This document shows, piece after piece, positions 45,994-60,030 of a stretch of DNA of 64,000 nt (its first letter is position 1; every line of letters begins with the position of its first letter). Source of the DNA: Bacillus sp. (in: firmicutes) (lineage in GTDB: Bacteria > Bacillota > Bacilli > Bacillales > JACDOC01). Below the pieces are notes generated by a model. The model made no database searches. It was not told the origin of the DNA and saw only the letters and a list, made by a program, of their open reading frames with translations. Location of the stretch: assembly GCA_017656295.1 (NCBI GenBank), contig JACDOC010000012.1, positions 1 to 64,000 of the forward strand, read 5' to 3'. Both the position numbers and the translations under genes were made by a program.

Positions 45994-46025
45994 AAACGCC
46001 CGGGCTTTGGCCACGGGCGTTTTCG
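45994..46025 (+). terminator. Terminator after the HTH-like gene
   Basis: AAACGCCCG and CGGGCGTTT form a 9-bp stem followed by TCGTTTTG. Confidence 0.85.
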
Positions 46026-46052
46026 TTTTGTATGTTCAAACAGGTATCCTAT

Positions 46053-46190
46053 ATGCCGAATTAGGTATATTCTATGTGCTTAAATCTAAGTTTTATAAGC
46101 CTAATCTGGCAATGTATTTACCAAACTAGGAATCTATGTGCCAAACCTAACAGCTTTTGAACCAAATCTAATTTCTATAAGCAATTGATT
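46053..46190. repeat. Degenerate tandem array, 21-bp period, about 7 units
   Basis: Units with core GTGCCAAATCTAA and variants start at about 46053, 46076, 46097, 46118, 46138, 46159 and 46179 (spacing 20-23, mostly 20-21). It fills the space between a terminator and the stop codon of the convergent mreB-like gene. It is the most decayed of the five arrays and unlike the others in sequence. Confidence 0.75.
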
Positions 46191-46191
46191 T

Positions 46192-47196
46192 CTACGCCAA
46201 CTGCATTAGTTTTTTCATCACGTGTAATGAACGACCGGTTCCAATAGCAACCGATTCTAATGGATTTGGAGCCATGTGAACAGGAACGTCGATTTCTTGG
46301 CTAATCCATTCTTGTAAGCCGTTTAAAAGGGACCCGCCACCAGTGAGTACGACCCCGCGTTCAACGATATCGCCGCTTAGTTCCGGTGGACAATGTTCGA
46401 GTGTTTCTTTGACGATATTTAAAATGTCTTGAAGAGATTCTTTAATGGCTGTATGAATTTCTGTTGAAGTTAATGTAATCGTTTTTGGTAGACCTGTCAC
46501 TAAATTTCTTCCGCGAATCTCCATTGTTTGTTCTTCGTGATCGGCGAGCGCATTTCCGATTTGTTTTTTTACTTCTTCGGCTGTTCGTTCACCAATCAGG
46601 AGATTATAGTGCTTACGTACGTATTGAATAATGTCATCGTCGAGTTTGTCGCCACCGATTCGAATCGATTGGGACGTTACGATGCCACCGAACGAAATGA
46701 TCGCCACTTCAGTTGTCCCGCCCCCAATGTCTACAATCACGTTGGCCACTGGTTCGGAAACGGAAAGGTCAGCTCCAATAGCGGCTGCAACAGGCTCTTC
46801 AATTAAGATCACTTGTTTGGCCCCACAGCTTTTCACAGCATCATGAATCGCACGCCGTTCAACCGCCGTTGCCCCCGATGGCGTACAAACGACCACTCGC
46901 GGCTTTCGTACAGATATACCGATTTTTTTACTCACTTTTTTCATTAATAGTTTTAACATCTCCGTTGTCATATCAAAATCAGCAATCACTCCGTTTTTTA
47001 AGGGGCGGACCGCTTGGATGTTACTAGGAGTTTTTCCAATCATGTTTTTTGCTTCCGTGCCTACAGCAAGAACTTTTTTTGTTTCAATGTCAACGGCCAC
47101 GACGGATGGCTCGTTAATTACAATGCCTTTATTCTTTGTATATACTAATATATTTGCTGTACCTAAGTCGATTCCTATATCTGTTGGTGAAAACAT
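46192..47196 (-). CDS. mreBH: MreB-family actin-like protein, probably MreBH
   Basis: A 334-residue bacterial actin that guides lateral wall synthesis. Phosphate 1 loop [13 protein letters not shown] near 7, [12 protein letters not shown] near 106, phosphate 2 loop [14 protein letters not shown] near 155, and adenosine motif [12 protein letters not shown] near 285 are all intact. Size and solitary location, away from mreCD and from mbl loci, suit MreBH of Bacillus. ATG 47196 is 12 bases behind GGAGG; the longer frame has no better site. An ortholog check against mbl and mreB would settle the paralog. Confidence 0.85.
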   Translation of the reverse strand: MFSPTDIGIDLGTANILVYTKNKGIVINEPSVVAVDIETKKVLAVGTEAKNMIGKTPSNIQAVRPLKNGVIADFDMTTEMLKLLMKKVSKKIGISVRKPRVVVCTPSGATAVERRAIHDAVKSCGAKQVILIEEPVAAAIGADLSVSEPVANVIVDIGGGTTEVAIISFGGIVTSQSIRIGGDKLDDDIIQYVRKHYNLLIGERTAEEVKKQIGNALADHEEQTMEIRGRNLVTGLPKTITLTSTEIHTAIKESLQDILNIVKETLEHCPPELSGDIVERGVVLTGGGSLLNGLQEWISQEIDVPVHMAPNPLESVAIGTGRSLHVMKKLMQLA

Positions 47197-47402
47197 ATGT
47201 AGCTTCAACCTCCACAATAATTCAGATACTATACCATTCATAAAGTATAAAGGAACTATGACGGTTGTTTTTCAGGAAATGAATGGTACTTGTGGAATGT
47301 TACAAAAGGGAATCGGCCGAAAGCTGATAGGAATCGGCTTTATTCATTGACCAGCTAATCGGTTGTAAAAAAAATTTAATATTTGTGAAATCATATTACA
47401 AA

Positions 47403-47438
47403 TAAAAAAGCTGACCTCACCCGATATGGAGGTCAGCT
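47403..47438 (-). terminator. Terminator of the chemoreceptor operon
   Basis: AGCTGACCTC and GAGGTCAGCT are perfect 10-bp arms, followed on the minus strand by TTTTTTATT. Confidence 0.92.
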
Positions 47439-47444
47439 AGTTGA

Positions 47445-49103
47445 TTATAATTGAAAACGTTCTAGTTCTTTCTTTAATTGTTCTGTTTTTTGTTCAAGCA
47501 CTTTTACTTGATCGGTCATATGTTTAAAGGCGTTCACTTGTTCTTCAGTGGTTGCCGAAATTTCTTCTGTACCGGCGGCTGTTTCTTCGGTCACAGCACT
47601 TATATTTTCAATGGCCATGTTAATGTTTTCGGTTTTGTGATTGGTTTCTGTTAACGTTTCACAAAGTTGATCTAATTGGTCGTATACTTTAGTGACGTTA
47701 CGCATAATAGATTCAAACGATTGCTCAATTTGATCCATAGATTGCATTTGTTCTTGGGAGATGCCTTTTCCTTGACGTACGGCATCAACAATAGCTTGGG
47801 TACCTTGATTAATGTAGCCAAGCATCGACGTAATGGATTCAGTTGCTAATTTGGAGTCATCCGCAAGTTTTCGAACTTCTTCGGCAACGACAGCAAATCC
47901 TTTTCCGGCTTCTCCTGCACGTGCTGCTTCAATGGCTGCGTTTAAGGCAAGTAAGTTTGTTTGCTCAGCAATGGAGGTTACCGCATTGGCTGCTTCTTCA
48001 ATTTTTGATGTATAGTTGGCGAATTCTTCAACGGCTCGTAGAATGTTATCCGTTGATTCGGAAACAAGATTTGTTAATTCACGTTGTTTTTGTACGTTTT
48101 CACGTCCATGCTTCACAGAAGTAAGTGCCTGGCTGCTAAAGTGGGACGACTGCTGACTTTCTTGCAAACTATGGGTCATTTCTTCGCTAATCGAGTTCAT
48201 TAAGGAAGCAGTAGACTGAATGTTTTCGGAAATGTCTTGACTTCCTCGTGCTAATTCGTCAGTCGAAACAGCGATTTGGTTGCTACTTTCAAGTAAGCTC
48301 TGCATTTGATTGGATATTTCTTCAGTAAATTGCTTTACTTCTGTTCCAATGGTATCGACGGATTGTACCGTTTGTTTTAAGTTATGAACCATATGTTCGA
48401 ATGCACCAGTCAGTTTTCCAATCTCCACGATTGATTTTTTATGACGATCATCCGTTAATTGCACCGTTAAATCCCCATTAGCCACTTGTTCTGCTTGTTG
48501 AACGAGCTGATGAATAGGCTTTGTGATTTGTTTTCCTAAATACCAAGAAACGAAAGTAGAACCGACAACGAGAATAATACTTCCGATAATGGATGAAGTA
48601 ATAATAAATTCGATTTTTTTCTTCGTTTGATCAACGATATCACCATGCCATTGGGATGTGCGAAGCGACAGTAAATGCATATCGTTTAAAATACCGGAAA
48701 TTCGTATCGATTGGCGTTTTACTTCCGGTAAATTTCCAGATGATAACGCTTCTTGAGAGGCATGGTATAAATCATCAAATTTTTGGTTCATTTTTTGTAA
48801 AATCGCGATATGTTCTTCTGTTTTTAATTGCCTTTTTAATTGAGTCAACTCCTCTTGAACAACTTGTAATTGGGCGAGCGCTTCCGTTTTGTAGCTTTCC
48901 GATGGATTAAATGCATAGTTGGCTAACGCTTGTTTAGTAATAATGAAATCCCCGTTAAGTTGCTCAACGTCCAATAAAATTTGAACATCTTCTTTAGACG
49001 AACTTTGAATTTGTACAATTTGGAACAAGATAAATCCAATCATGATCGATGCAATAAGAACGGGAATAAGGCCTAAGATTAACAATCGTTTTCGTAAGGT
49101 CAA
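47445..49103 (-). CDS. Methyl-accepting chemotaxis protein
   Basis: A 552-residue chemoreceptor. Helix 1 (about 8-30) and helix 2 (about 172-194) bound a 140-residue helical sensor of four-helix-bundle type ([22 protein letters not shown]...). A HAMP domain follows (about 195-250), then the signalling domain with hairpin tip [37 protein letters not shown] near 375. It starts at TTG behind GAGGAG. It is second in an operon after a BMP-family lipoprotein (19-bp gap). Confidence 0.93.
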   Translation of the reverse strand: MTLRKRLLILGLIPVLIASIMIGFILFQIVQIQSSSKEDVQILLDVEQLNGDFIITKQALANYAFNPSESYKTEALAQLQVVQEELTQLKRQLKTEEHIAILQKMNQKFDDLYHASQEALSSGNLPEVKRQSIRISGILNDMHLLSLRTSQWHGDIVDQTKKKIEFIITSSIIGSIILVVGSTFVSWYLGKQITKPIHQLVQQAEQVANGDLTVQLTDDRHKKSIVEIGKLTGAFEHMVHNLKQTVQSVDTIGTEVKQFTEEISNQMQSLLESSNQIAVSTDELARGSQDISENIQSTASLMNSISEEMTHSLQESQQSSHFSSQALTSVKHGRENVQKQRELTNLVSESTDNILRAVEEFANYTSKIEEAANAVTSIAEQTNLLALNAAIEAARAGEAGKGFAVVAEEVRKLADDSKLATESITSMLGYINQGTQAIVDAVRQGKGISQEQMQSMDQIEQSFESIMRNVTKVYDQLDQLCETLTETNHKTENINMAIENISAVTEETAAGTEEISATTEEQVNAFKHMTDQVKVLEQKTEQLKKELERFQL

Positions 49104-49122
49104 TGTTACCTACTCCTCTTGT

Positions 49123-50097
49123 TTATTTTTCTGATTGAACAGTAATTTCGCCTGAAACGATTTTTTGTTTCGCTTTTTCAATTTGTTGTAGTTGGTCTTC
49201 GGAAAGGTCAATCACTCGAATCGGGGCAAGTCCGACCCCATTTTCTTTTAGACCTAATTCCAAATGAGTACCGTCTACTTCTCCGTTTTCCTTTAATCTT
49301 TTCGCCACTTCGTAAACAGCTACATCAATGTTTTTTAACATCGAAGTGACAATCGCTTTTTCGGCAATAAAGAACTGGTCGGAGTCAACGCCAGCAGCAT
49401 AAATTTGTTGACGTTGTGCTTCTTCTAACGCACCAATCCCAGTAAACCCGGCTGCTGGATATAAAAAGTCCGCCCCGCTTTCGATTTGTTTTTGTGCAAT
49501 GGCTTGTCCAAGTTGAGCATCACCAAAATTGTTCGCATACTCGACCATCACTTCGATGTCGGGATTGATGTATTGAGCCCCTTGGATAAAGCCCAACTCA
49601 AAATGGTGGATGACTGGTACATCGGCACCCCCGATAAAGCCAAGCGTATTCGTTTTTGATTGCATCGCCGCAATCATACCAATTAAAAAGCTGGCTTCCT
49701 GCTCTTTAAAGGTAATGGACATCACGTTTTTAAGCTCGCTATATCCATCAATTAATAAAAATTGTTGTTCGGGGTGTTCTTTCGCTACCTTTTCAAGCGC
49801 TTCTTGAATCGAAAAGCCAAGTCCAATAATTAAGTCATATCCTTCTGCAACTAGTTCATTCAATGCTTGTTCGTAGTTTCCATCCGGTTGTTCTTTATAA
49901 TCAAATAATATACCGAGTTCATCTCGAGCTTTTTCGAGTCCGCGAAAAGCAGAATCGTTAAAAGAGCCATCTCCAAGGCCGCTATCCGATAAAACAATTC
50001 CAATGGTGAGTTCATCTTTCTTCGTTGCTTGTTCTCCTTGTGCACATCCAGCGATAAGGATGAGCATCCCCATTAAAATAGGAAATAATTTTTTCAC
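49123..50097 (-). CDS. BMP-family (Med/PnrA-like) binding lipoprotein
   Basis: A 324-residue lipoprotein with signal MKKLFPILMGMLILIAGC and lipidated Cys18. The BMP family signature is clear: GIVLSDSGLGDGSFNDSAFRGL near 34, PEQQFLLIDGY near 108, FLYPAAGFTGIGALEEA near 211, and AAGVDSDQF near 235. Relatives bind nucleosides or purines for ABC import. No permease or ATPase is present; the partner is the chemoreceptor gene just downstream, so it may present ligand to that receptor. Confidence 0.9.
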   Translation of the reverse strand: MKKLFPILMGMLILIAGCAQGEQATKKDELTIGIVLSDSGLGDGSFNDSAFRGLEKARDELGILFDYKEQPDGNYEQALNELVAEGYDLIIGLGFSIQEALEKVAKEHPEQQFLLIDGYSELKNVMSITFKEQEASFLIGMIAAMQSKTNTLGFIGGADVPVIHHFELGFIQGAQYINPDIEVMVEYANNFGDAQLGQAIAQKQIESGADFLYPAAGFTGIGALEEAQRQQIYAAGVDSDQFFIAEKAIVTSMLKNIDVAVYEVAKRLKENGEVDGTHLELGLKENGVGLAPIRVIDLSEDQLQQIEKAKQKIVSGEITVQSEK

Positions 50098-50415
50098 GAA
50101 TCAAATACCTCCTTAAATATCGTTTGTAAATACCATTTTAAAAAGGAAAAATTAAACAATATGGCTTCTTGTGTAAAAAAAACGAAAATTAACTGTAAAG
50201 GATAAAAATAATATTATAGTAAAATAATGAAAATACAGGACAATTTTCTTAAAAATAATGATACTTGTCAACAGGACCTCTTTATTTTGCTAATGTGGTA
50301 GTTATCTAACTTGTAAAAGGTTGACATGTTTTTATTGACATGAAAGTTTGAAAACCTTTACAATAAAATTAAGTTATTAGTTAGTTTAGAAAATTTTAAA
50401 TTGTTAGGTGAGTTT
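50098..50415 (+). promoter_or_regulatory. hut promoter region and divergent intergenic
   Basis: TTGACA (50335-50340), 18 bp, TACAAT (50359-50364) is a strong promoter for hutP. TGAAAACCTTTACA (50349-50362) matches the catabolite-repression cre pattern except for one central base and overlaps the -10, as expected for CcpA repression. Another TTGACA lies at 50321. No gene is seen in the remaining AT-rich part. Confidence 0.75.
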
Positions 50416-50865
50416 GTGTTAAAAGATAAACATCTTCGTATCGGTCGTAACGCCATTTTACTGGCGATGGCAGATGAACATGAACAGGCTGAGCTCCAAT
50501 CTCTATTACACGAGCATGGATGGAAATGGTGTATAGGAAAAGTAGGTTCGATGGACTCGCAAAAAATTGTCGCTGCGATTGAAACGGCGGCAAAACGAAA
50601 CGGTGTCGTTGATAGCACATTGTATCGGGAAATGCATGCGTTATACCATTCGGTCATTGAAGCCGTACAAGGGATGACGCGAGGCCAAGTCGAACTAGGG
50701 GGATTGATGCGTACCGTCGGATTGCGTTTTTCCGTCGTCCGCGGGAATCCGTACGAAAATGTGCAGGAAGGAGATTGGATTGCCGTTGCGCTTTACGGTA
50801 CGATTGGCGCCCCGGTCCGCGGGTTAGAGCATGAAACAATCGGATTAGGAATCAATCACATATAA
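50416..50865 (+). CDS. hutP: Hut operon antiterminator HutP
   Basis: A 149-residue RNA-binding regulator which, with L-histidine and Mg2+, binds UAG/NAG triplets in the hut leader and prevents termination before hut[33 protein letters not shown] and the histidine-site region [14 protein letters not shown] are characteristic. GTG 50416 follows AGGTGAG and gives the usual length (148 aa in B. subtilis). It is the first gene of hutPHUIG, and its target lies just downstream. Confidence 0.93.
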   Translation: MLKDKHLRIGRNAILLAMADEHEQAELQSLLHEHGWKWCIGKVGSMDSQKIVAAIETAAKRNGVVDSTLYREMHALYHSVIEAVQGMTRGQVELGGLMRTVGLRFSVVRGNPYENVQEGDWIAVALYGTIGAPVRGLEHETIGLGINHI

Positions 50866-50868
50866 ATA

Positions 50869-50953
50869 TAGTAGAAGAAAAAGTCTAGAGTGATTAGTCA
50901 AGAGGAGGCTTTCTCTCATACCAGTTATGGTAGAGAAGAAGCCTCCTTCTTTA
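50869..50953 (+). promoter_or_regulatory. HutP-dependent attenuator between hutP and hutH
   Basis: A cluster of NAG triplets (TAGTAGAAG...TCTAGAG...TTAG, 50869-50888) is followed by a long hairpin: GGAGGCTT (50894-50901) pairs with AAGCCTCC (50939-50946), then TTCTTTATT. This is the arrangement of the Bacillus hut attenuator, where HutP binding to the triplets opens the terminator. Confidence 0.9.
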
Positions 50954-50982
50954 TTACATTAAAGGGATAAGAGGTGGATGAG

Positions 50983-52509
50983 ATGGTCGTGTTAACCGGT
51001 CATTCGTTGACGATAGAAGACGTTCGAAAAGTCGTCTTGGAAAAAGTGTTTGTTTCAGCCCATCCAGATAGTTGGCAAGAAGTAGAGAAAAGCCGAAAAG
51101 CGGTTGAACAAGTGGTAAAAGAAAAAAGAGTCGTCTACGGAATCAATACGGGATTTGGGAAGTTTAGCGATGTGTTAATTGATGAAAAAGACGTCAAAGA
51201 GCTGCAATACAATTTAATTCAGTCGCATGCGTGCGGGGTAGGCGATCCGTTTCCAGAAGAAGTGTCACGAGCGATGGTGTTGCTTCGAGCGAATGCGTTG
51301 CTAAAAGGCTTCTCCGGCGTAAGGCCTGTCGTCATTGAACGGCTTCTTCAATTATTGAACGCCGAAATTCATCCGGTCGTACCTCAACAAGGGTCGTTAG
51401 GAGCAAGCGGCGATTTAGCCCCTCTTTCCCATTTAGCCCTCGTCTTAATGGGAGAAGGTGAGGTCTTTTACAAGGGAGCTCGTGTCAAAGCCATAGAGGC
51501 TCTTTCGAAGGAAGGGATTGCTCCTATTACTTTAGAGGCAAAAGAAGGGTTAGCCCTCATCAATGGAACACAAGCGATGACGGCCGTCGGTGTTGTGGCG
51601 TATTTAGAAGCAGAGACGATGGCGTATGAAAGTGAAATGATAGCTGCCCTAACGATGGAAGGACTTCGTGGAATTGTCGATGCGTTTGATGAAGACGTAC
51701 ATGTTGTACGTGGGTATCCACAGCAAGTCGAGGTTGCCCGTCGAATAAGAATCTATTTACACGATAGTAAATTGACTACTCGCCAAGGGGAGCTGCGTGT
51801 CCAAGATGCGTACTCGCTACGCTGTATTCCACAAGTGCACGGAGCGTCCTGGCAAGCGCTCGATTATGTAAAAGAAAAACTGGAAATCGAAATAAATGCC
51901 GCAACGGACAATCCGCTTATTTTTCCGGACAAAAGAAAAGTCATCTCAGGGGGCAACTTTCATGGACAGCCGATTGCGTTAGCGATGGATTTTATGAAAA
52001 TCGCCTTATCCGAACTCGCGAATATCTCTGAGCGGCGCATTGAGCGTCTAGTCAATCCACAGTTAAACGATCTGCCCCCATTTTTAAGTCCGGAGCCGGG
52101 CTTACAATCAGGGGCGATGATTATGCAATATTGTGCGGCGTCGCTCGTATCTGAAAATAAAACGCTCGCTCATCCGGCTAGTGTCGACTCCATTCCTTCT
52201 TCTGCGAATCAAGAAGACCATGTGAGCATGGGGACGATTGCGGCACGTCACGCGTATATGATTTTGCAAAATGTCCGTCGCGTGTTAGCCATTGAGCTCA
52301 TTTGTGCGATGGAGGCGGTCGCGTATCGGGGAGTCGAAGGGATGGCATCCAATACGAGAGCTTTTTACGAGGAAGCGAGAAAAATCGTTCCGCGCATCGT
52401 GAAAGACCGCAAATTTTCGGATGACATTGAAGCAATGAATACGTGGTTAAAACAGTTTGATTGGTTCACTTTTTTCCAGAAAAAACTTCGAACAAACAAA
52501 ATCAAGTAA
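50983..52509 (+). CDS. hutH: Histidine ammonia-lyase
   Basis: A 508-residue enzyme that converts histidine to urocanate. The MIO cofactor forms from A141-S142-G143 in [26 protein letters not shown] near 52, and [13 protein letters not shown] and [18 protein letters not shown] further on, are standard. ATG 50983 follows AAGAGGTGG and gives the same length as B. subtilis HutH; GTG 50974 is less likely. The C-terminal tail is short and Lys-rich. Confidence 0.98.
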   Translation: MVVLTGHSLTIEDVRKVVLEKVFVSAHPDSWQEVEKSRKAVEQVVKEKRVVYGINTGFGKFSDVLIDEKDVKELQYNLIQSHACGVGDPFPEEVSRAMVLLRANALLKGFSGVRPVVIERLLQLLNAEIHPVVPQQGSLGASGDLAPLSHLALVLMGEGEVFYKGARVKAIEALSKEGIAPITLEAKEGLALINGTQAMTAVGVVAYLEAETMAYESEMIAALTMEGLRGIVDAFDEDVHVVRGYPQQVEVARRIRIYLHDSKLTTRQGELRVQDAYSLRCIPQVHGASWQALDYVKEKLEIEINAATDNPLIFPDKRKVISGGNFHGQPIALAMDFMKIALSELANISERRIERLVNPQLNDLPPFLSPEPGLQSGAMIMQYCAASLVSENKTLAHPASVDSIPSSANQEDHVSMGTIAARHAYMILQNVRRVLAIELICAMEAVAYRGVEGMASNTRAFYEEARKIVPRIVKDRKFSDDIEAMNTWLKQFDWFTFFQKKLRTNKIK

Positions 52510-52522
52510 GGAGGAAATAGGA

Positions 52523-56392
<3,870 letters not shown>

Positions 56393-56433
56393 TGTAGAAA
56401 AGACAGGAACTTTTACAAATATTAAATCTCTAA

Positions 56434-56467
56434 AAAGAGCCTGCATCAAATTTTTTGCAGGCTCTTT
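56434..56467. terminator. Bidirectional terminator, hut operon and His-rich gene
   Basis: AAAGAGCCTGCA and TGCAGGCTCTTT are perfect 12-bp arms, with T-rich sequence on the plus side and TTTTTAGA on the minus side. It separates the convergent hutG and His-rich genes. Confidence 0.93.
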
Positions 56468-56804
56468 ATTTAATTGTAACAATTTCGACAGGCCCATGAT
56501 CATCACAATGACCATTGTGAACATGATGTAATCTTCCAGTAACTAAATAATCCATATGATTGCCGTGAGGGACCATTTCATGCCCACAATCATCATCGTG
56601 GTTACAACCACAAGCAATAGGTCGACATTCATCAGGATTGGTTTCGCTAACTGGAATCTTACATTCATCCCAGTGACTTTCATGTTCGTGGTGAAGATGA
56701 CCATTATGCACATAATCAATATGATCATCGTGTCGAATTTTTGTATGTCCACACGCAATACTGTGACGATGTTTATGTTCACCTGTATGGCTAGAGTGTT
56801 CCAT
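56466..56804 (-). CDS. Histidine-rich metal-binding protein
   Basis: A 112-residue cytoplasmic protein with about 25 histidines and paired cysteines. It is an internal duplication: ACGHTKIRHDDHIDYVHNGHLHH (18-40) and GHEMVPHGNHMDYLVTGRLHHVHNGHCDDH (73-102) share the pattern HxxHxDYxxxGxLHHxHxxH. Such proteins are plausible zinc or nickel stores or chaperones. No Zur-type operator was recognised upstream and no metal transporter is adjacent. GAGGTG precedes the ATG. Confidence 0.75.
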   Translation of the reverse strand: MEHSSHTGEHKHRHSIACGHTKIRHDDHIDYVHNGHLHHEHESHWDECKIPVSETNPDECRPIACGCNHDDDCGHEMVPHGNHMDYLVTGRLHHVHNGHCDDHGPVEIVTIK

Positions 56805-57000
56805 TATTCATTCACCTCTTAATATATTTTCTCTTAAAGTATCCCCAAATAATAATCCTTTAATCTTGGGATTCCACCAACATTTGACTTAAAAAAAATC
56901 ATATTTCGTGGCATCATCAAAGTAAGAGTAAAGAACGTTGGTAGAAGGAGGATATGCGTAAACATTCCTTATTAATTGGTACTAATTGGTAACTCTATTT

Positions 57001-57675
57001 TTAATAAGTTTGTACAAATAAACCATCATCTTCTTGCCATTCGGCTAAAAAAACATCTTTATAATCAGAAATACCTTGAGATTTGAGTTGTGTTTTTAAC
57101 CAAGACTCATTAAAACCTAAATCATTTAGTTCATCCCATAAAACTTTACCGTCGCGTATTAAAGTGACTGGAACATAAACAGGTTTTATGGACATATTAA
57201 AATCTCCCTGAGTTGTTTTTTGATATTTTGATTTTTTTAAAATGCTAATCGAGCCGTTAGCTTCTAAATAACAAAAGGCCACTTCTCGAATAGAAAAGGT
57301 TTCGCTTTGCCGAAGTAAGCTTTGCAGCTGATTGATATTCATTCGATTCTTTTTCAATTCTTCATAATCAACTTTTCCATTTTTAATAAGAGCAGACGGT
57401 TTTCCTTCAAATATGCCGCGAAACGCTAGAAATTTCTGTCCAAGATATTCGACGATAAAAAGTAAACCGCCCCATAATATCATAGAGTAAATAATATAAA
57501 AGGCACCGATTTGATGGTCGTATACTGCGTTTCCTAGTAATTCTCCCAGTACTATAGAGGCAATAAAAGTGAAGGGTGTAATTTGATTAATGATTTTCTT
57601 TCCAACCAACTTGACGATGATAAAAAGAAGGAAAAACCCGATCATAAGTTCAATGGTTAGATACATGACTTTCAT
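57001..57675 (-). CDS. DUF421 (YetF-like) membrane protein
   Basis: A 224-residue protein with three N-terminal helices (about 5-80) containing KLVGKKIINQITPFTFIASIVLGELLGN, the DUF421 signature. Two small cytoplasmic alpha/beta repeats follow (IKNGKVDYEELKKNRMNINQLQSLLRQSE; LIRDGKVLWDELNDLGFNESWLKTQL), each with the characteristic ..G.....L.....w...L pattern. YetF-type proteins are associated with spore germination or envelope traits, but the activity is unknown. Two ATG codons nine bases apart are possible starts. Confidence 0.88.
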   Translation of the reverse strand: MKVMYLTIELMIGFFLLFIIVKLVGKKIINQITPFTFIASIVLGELLGNAVYDHQIGAFYIIYSMILWGGLLFIVEYLGQKFLAFRGIFEGKPSALIKNGKVDYEELKKNRMNINQLQSLLRQSETFSIREVAFCYLEANGSISILKKSKYQKTTQGDFNMSIKPVYVPVTLIRDGKVLWDELNDLGFNESWLKTQLKSQGISDYKDVFLAEWQEDDGLFVQTY

Positions 57676-57896
57676 ATGATGAATACTCCAATCTAATCAT
57701 ACATAATGATGACTTATTTTCATTTATTTCCTATTACCCGTATCCATTTTTTAGGCTAACATCAATTTGAGCCCTTTATGCACCGTTTCAAATTTTTGCA
57801 CATGATTTATGCTTCTAAAAACTTGCTTTTTGCACTTCAAAAGTCATTTTAGTACCGACATAATCATTTAAAAGACATTAGGAGAGAAGGAAACCG

Positions 57897-58424
57897 ATGC
57901 TAATCAAATGGATTCAATGTCAAGTGAAAGAGAACAGTCGCGATGCATTTTCAAAGGGACAACAAGAATGGAAACCACTTACAAACGTTGAAGGGTTTAT
58001 TGCACAATTCGGTGGCTGGAACATCACCAATCCGAACGAAGCGTGTATTTTAGCGTTATGGAAAAATGAAGAAACGTATAAATCATTCATGAAGAATCAC
58101 CACGACTCAATATATGAACAAACAAAACAACAAGGAACGTATGACCACATTAAGGTGCAGTTATTCCAAAGTAAACATGTGATCAACGAACACATTCCAA
58201 CGAACACTCCTTTTTTATTCGTTACTGAAATGGTCGTACAAAACGACCTATCGTCATTACCAGATTGGTACATTGTGGGGTATCAAAAACAACAGGTGGC
58301 TCGTTACCTAATAGTAGAATTGGAAGACAGAAAGAAGCTTACTCATTTAAAAGAAGTTTTATCGTTCGAAACAAAACAAATACGACTTGAACCTACATGG
58401 TATCTTATGGATAAAAAGCAATAA
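57897..58424 (+). CDS. YdbC-like DUF4937 protein
   Basis: A 175-residue protein related to Bacillus YdbC. The N-terminal half (LIKWIQCQVKENSRDAFSKGQQEW ... GFIAQFGGWN) resembles the ferredoxin-like monooxygenase/DUF4937 fold, and LALWKNEETYKSFMKNHHDSIYEQ supports it. No catalytic residue can be named. GAGAGAAGG precedes the ATG. It stands alone upstream of hemAT, so a joint role is unproven. Confidence 0.75.
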   Translation: MLIKWIQCQVKENSRDAFSKGQQEWKPLTNVEGFIAQFGGWNITNPNEACILALWKNEETYKSFMKNHHDSIYEQTKQQGTYDHIKVQLFQSKHVINEHIPTNTPFLFVTEMVVQNDLSSLPDWYIVGYQKQQVARYLIVELEDRKKLTHLKEVLSFETKQIRLEPTWYLMDKKQ

Positions 58425-58497
58425 TATGGTCCTATTTGAATAAAATTACTAATTTACTATAATAGTGGGGTGACTTTCATAAAGGAGTGTTTAAGTG

Positions 58498-59808
58498 ATG
58501 GCAAAAAAATTATTACAACGCTTTCTTCAGCGAGAGCAAATAGAACAATCTTCGACTCAACAGCATAATGAGGCCCCAATTGTAAAAGTTCCTCGAAAAG
58601 AATTGCAAAAACAAATTGAAATGATTCAACTAACTGAAAAAGATTTAGAGATGGCTAAAAAATTAGCTCCATGGATTCATCAATCAATTGATACCATTAC
58701 GACAAAGTTTTATGAGGCCATTGGAAAAGAACCATCACTCATGGAACTAATAAATAAACATAGTAGTGTGGAAGCACTAAAAAAAACATTAAAAATACAT
58801 ATTCAACAAATGTTTTCTAAGAACATTGACGAAGAATACATTCAAAGAAGACTGGCTATTGCCCATAAGCATGTAGAAATTGGATTACATACGAAATGGT
58901 ATATTGCTTCGTTCCATACATTGAACGAAACGTTATTGCAAATAGCACAAGAGCATGCAGAAAGTACAAACGAATTTGTCCAAATGGCAAAGACTATTAA
59001 TAAATTAATTAACTTCGAACAACAGCTGGTGCTAGAAGCGTTCGAAGACCAGATTGAGGCTATTCGTGTGAAAGAAATGGAAGAAAAGCGAAAAGTTCAG
59101 GAACAAGTAAAGGCGGCAGTGGAGGAATTAACAGCTCTTTCTCAAGAGACAGCTGCATCTATTTCACATTTAAACGATTTTTCTAGTAAAGTATTAAATT
59201 ATGCCAAAGAGGGAACTCACATCTCTTTAACAACGAGTGAACAGTCTAAGCTTGGAAAAGAAAAATTACTCGAGCAAAATAAAAATATGTCCGACATGTT
59301 GACATACATGAAAGAAATCACCGAATACATGAATGAGTTAAATGAAACATCCAAACAAATTCGAGACGTGGTAGGGATTGTTGAAGAAATTGCCAACCGA
59401 ACGAATCTTTTATCGTTAAACTCATCTATTGAAGCAGCACGTGCGGGCGAACAGGGACGTGGATTTGCGGTTGTGGCAGGTGAAGTACGGAAACTTTCTG
59501 AAGAAACAAAGCATTCTGTTTCCAATGTCAACGACCTCATCGGAAGTACAAATTCCCAAATTGAAAGCGTATCTACATCTGTTACCGAAATTGCGCAAAT
59601 GGTCCAAAACGTATCAGAAAAAACAAAAGAACTAGAACATAGTTTTGAGGAAATTTTTACGTCCATGCAATCCCAACAAAAACAAATGGCACTCATTGAA
59701 GAGCAACTCAATTTATTTAAAGAGAGAATGGACGAAATTGATACGGTTTCTAATCATATTTCTAAATTAACAGACCATCTCAACCAAATTGCCCAACAAC
59801 TAAATTAA
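58498..59808 (+). CDS. hemAT: Haem aerotaxis transducer HemAT
   Basis: A 436-residue soluble globin-coupled chemoreceptor. The globin sensor spans about 40-190; the proximal haem His lies in [22 protein letters not shown] near 120-140. The MCP signalling domain follows a linker, with the tip [37 protein letters not shown] near 300-335. No membrane helix is present, as in B. subtilis HemAT (432 aa). AAAGGAGTG precedes ATG 58498. It senses oxygen and signals to CheA. Confidence 0.95.
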   Translation: MAKKLLQRFLQREQIEQSSTQQHNEAPIVKVPRKELQKQIEMIQLTEKDLEMAKKLAPWIHQSIDTITTKFYEAIGKEPSLMELINKHSSVEALKKTLKIHIQQMFSKNIDEEYIQRRLAIAHKHVEIGLHTKWYIASFHTLNETLLQIAQEHAESTNEFVQMAKTINKLINFEQQLVLEAFEDQIEAIRVKEMEEKRKVQEQVKAAVEELTALSQETAASISHLNDFSSKVLNYAKEGTHISLTTSEQSKLGKEKLLEQNKNMSDMLTYMKEITEYMNELNETSKQIRDVVGIVEEIANRTNLLSLNSSIEAARAGEQGRGFAVVAGEVRKLSEETKHSVSNVNDLIGSTNSQIESVSTSVTEIAQMVQNVSEKTKELEHSFEEIFTSMQSQQKQMALIEEQLNLFKERMDEIDTVSNHISKLTDHLNQIAQQLN

Positions 59809-59829
59809 TATTCAGTAACCTATATGTAA

Positions 59830-59890
59830 TGGATGAAGTTTTTAATTCACGCTCTTGTTTCTGTAGCATTTTCCTTTGAAATCCACTAGT
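59830..59890 (+). repeat. 61-bp direct repeat, copy A
   Basis: This block (TGGATGAAG ... GAAATCCACTAGT) recurs at 61869-61930 in the same orientation with only a handful of differences. The two copies bracket the permease gene on the minus strand. Confidence 0.85.
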
Positions 59891-59958
59891 TACTAAAAAA
59901 CGAATTGTTTTTTCGTTATAATGTGTTTGTTTCGCTTGGGATAATTGGTTCATTATTT

Positions 59959-60030
59959 GAACCGCCGTATACCGAACGGTACGTACGGTGGTGTGAGAGG
60001 ACGAGGGCTAGTCGCCCTCTCCTACTCGAT
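59959..60030 (+). ncRNA. Group II intron 3' end, domains V and VI only
   Basis: Domain V (59959-59993) folds as ACCGCCGTA/TACGGTGGT with a two-base CG bulge and a TACC-GAAC-GGTA cap. Domain VI (59995-60030) folds as GAG-AGGA-GAGGGC / GCCCTC-TCCT-A-CTC, leaving A60024 unpaired at the expected branch point, and ends CGAT. This is the canonical 3' terminus of a bacterial group II intron. No reverse transcriptase or domains I-IV lie upstream. The end coincides with the stop codon of the opposing permease gene. Confidence 0.85.

Noticed and set aside
57735-57860. A sixth 21-bp array before the DUF4937 gene
   Set aside because: GCAC/GTAC cores recur at uneven distances (18, 21, 20), too irregular to claim.
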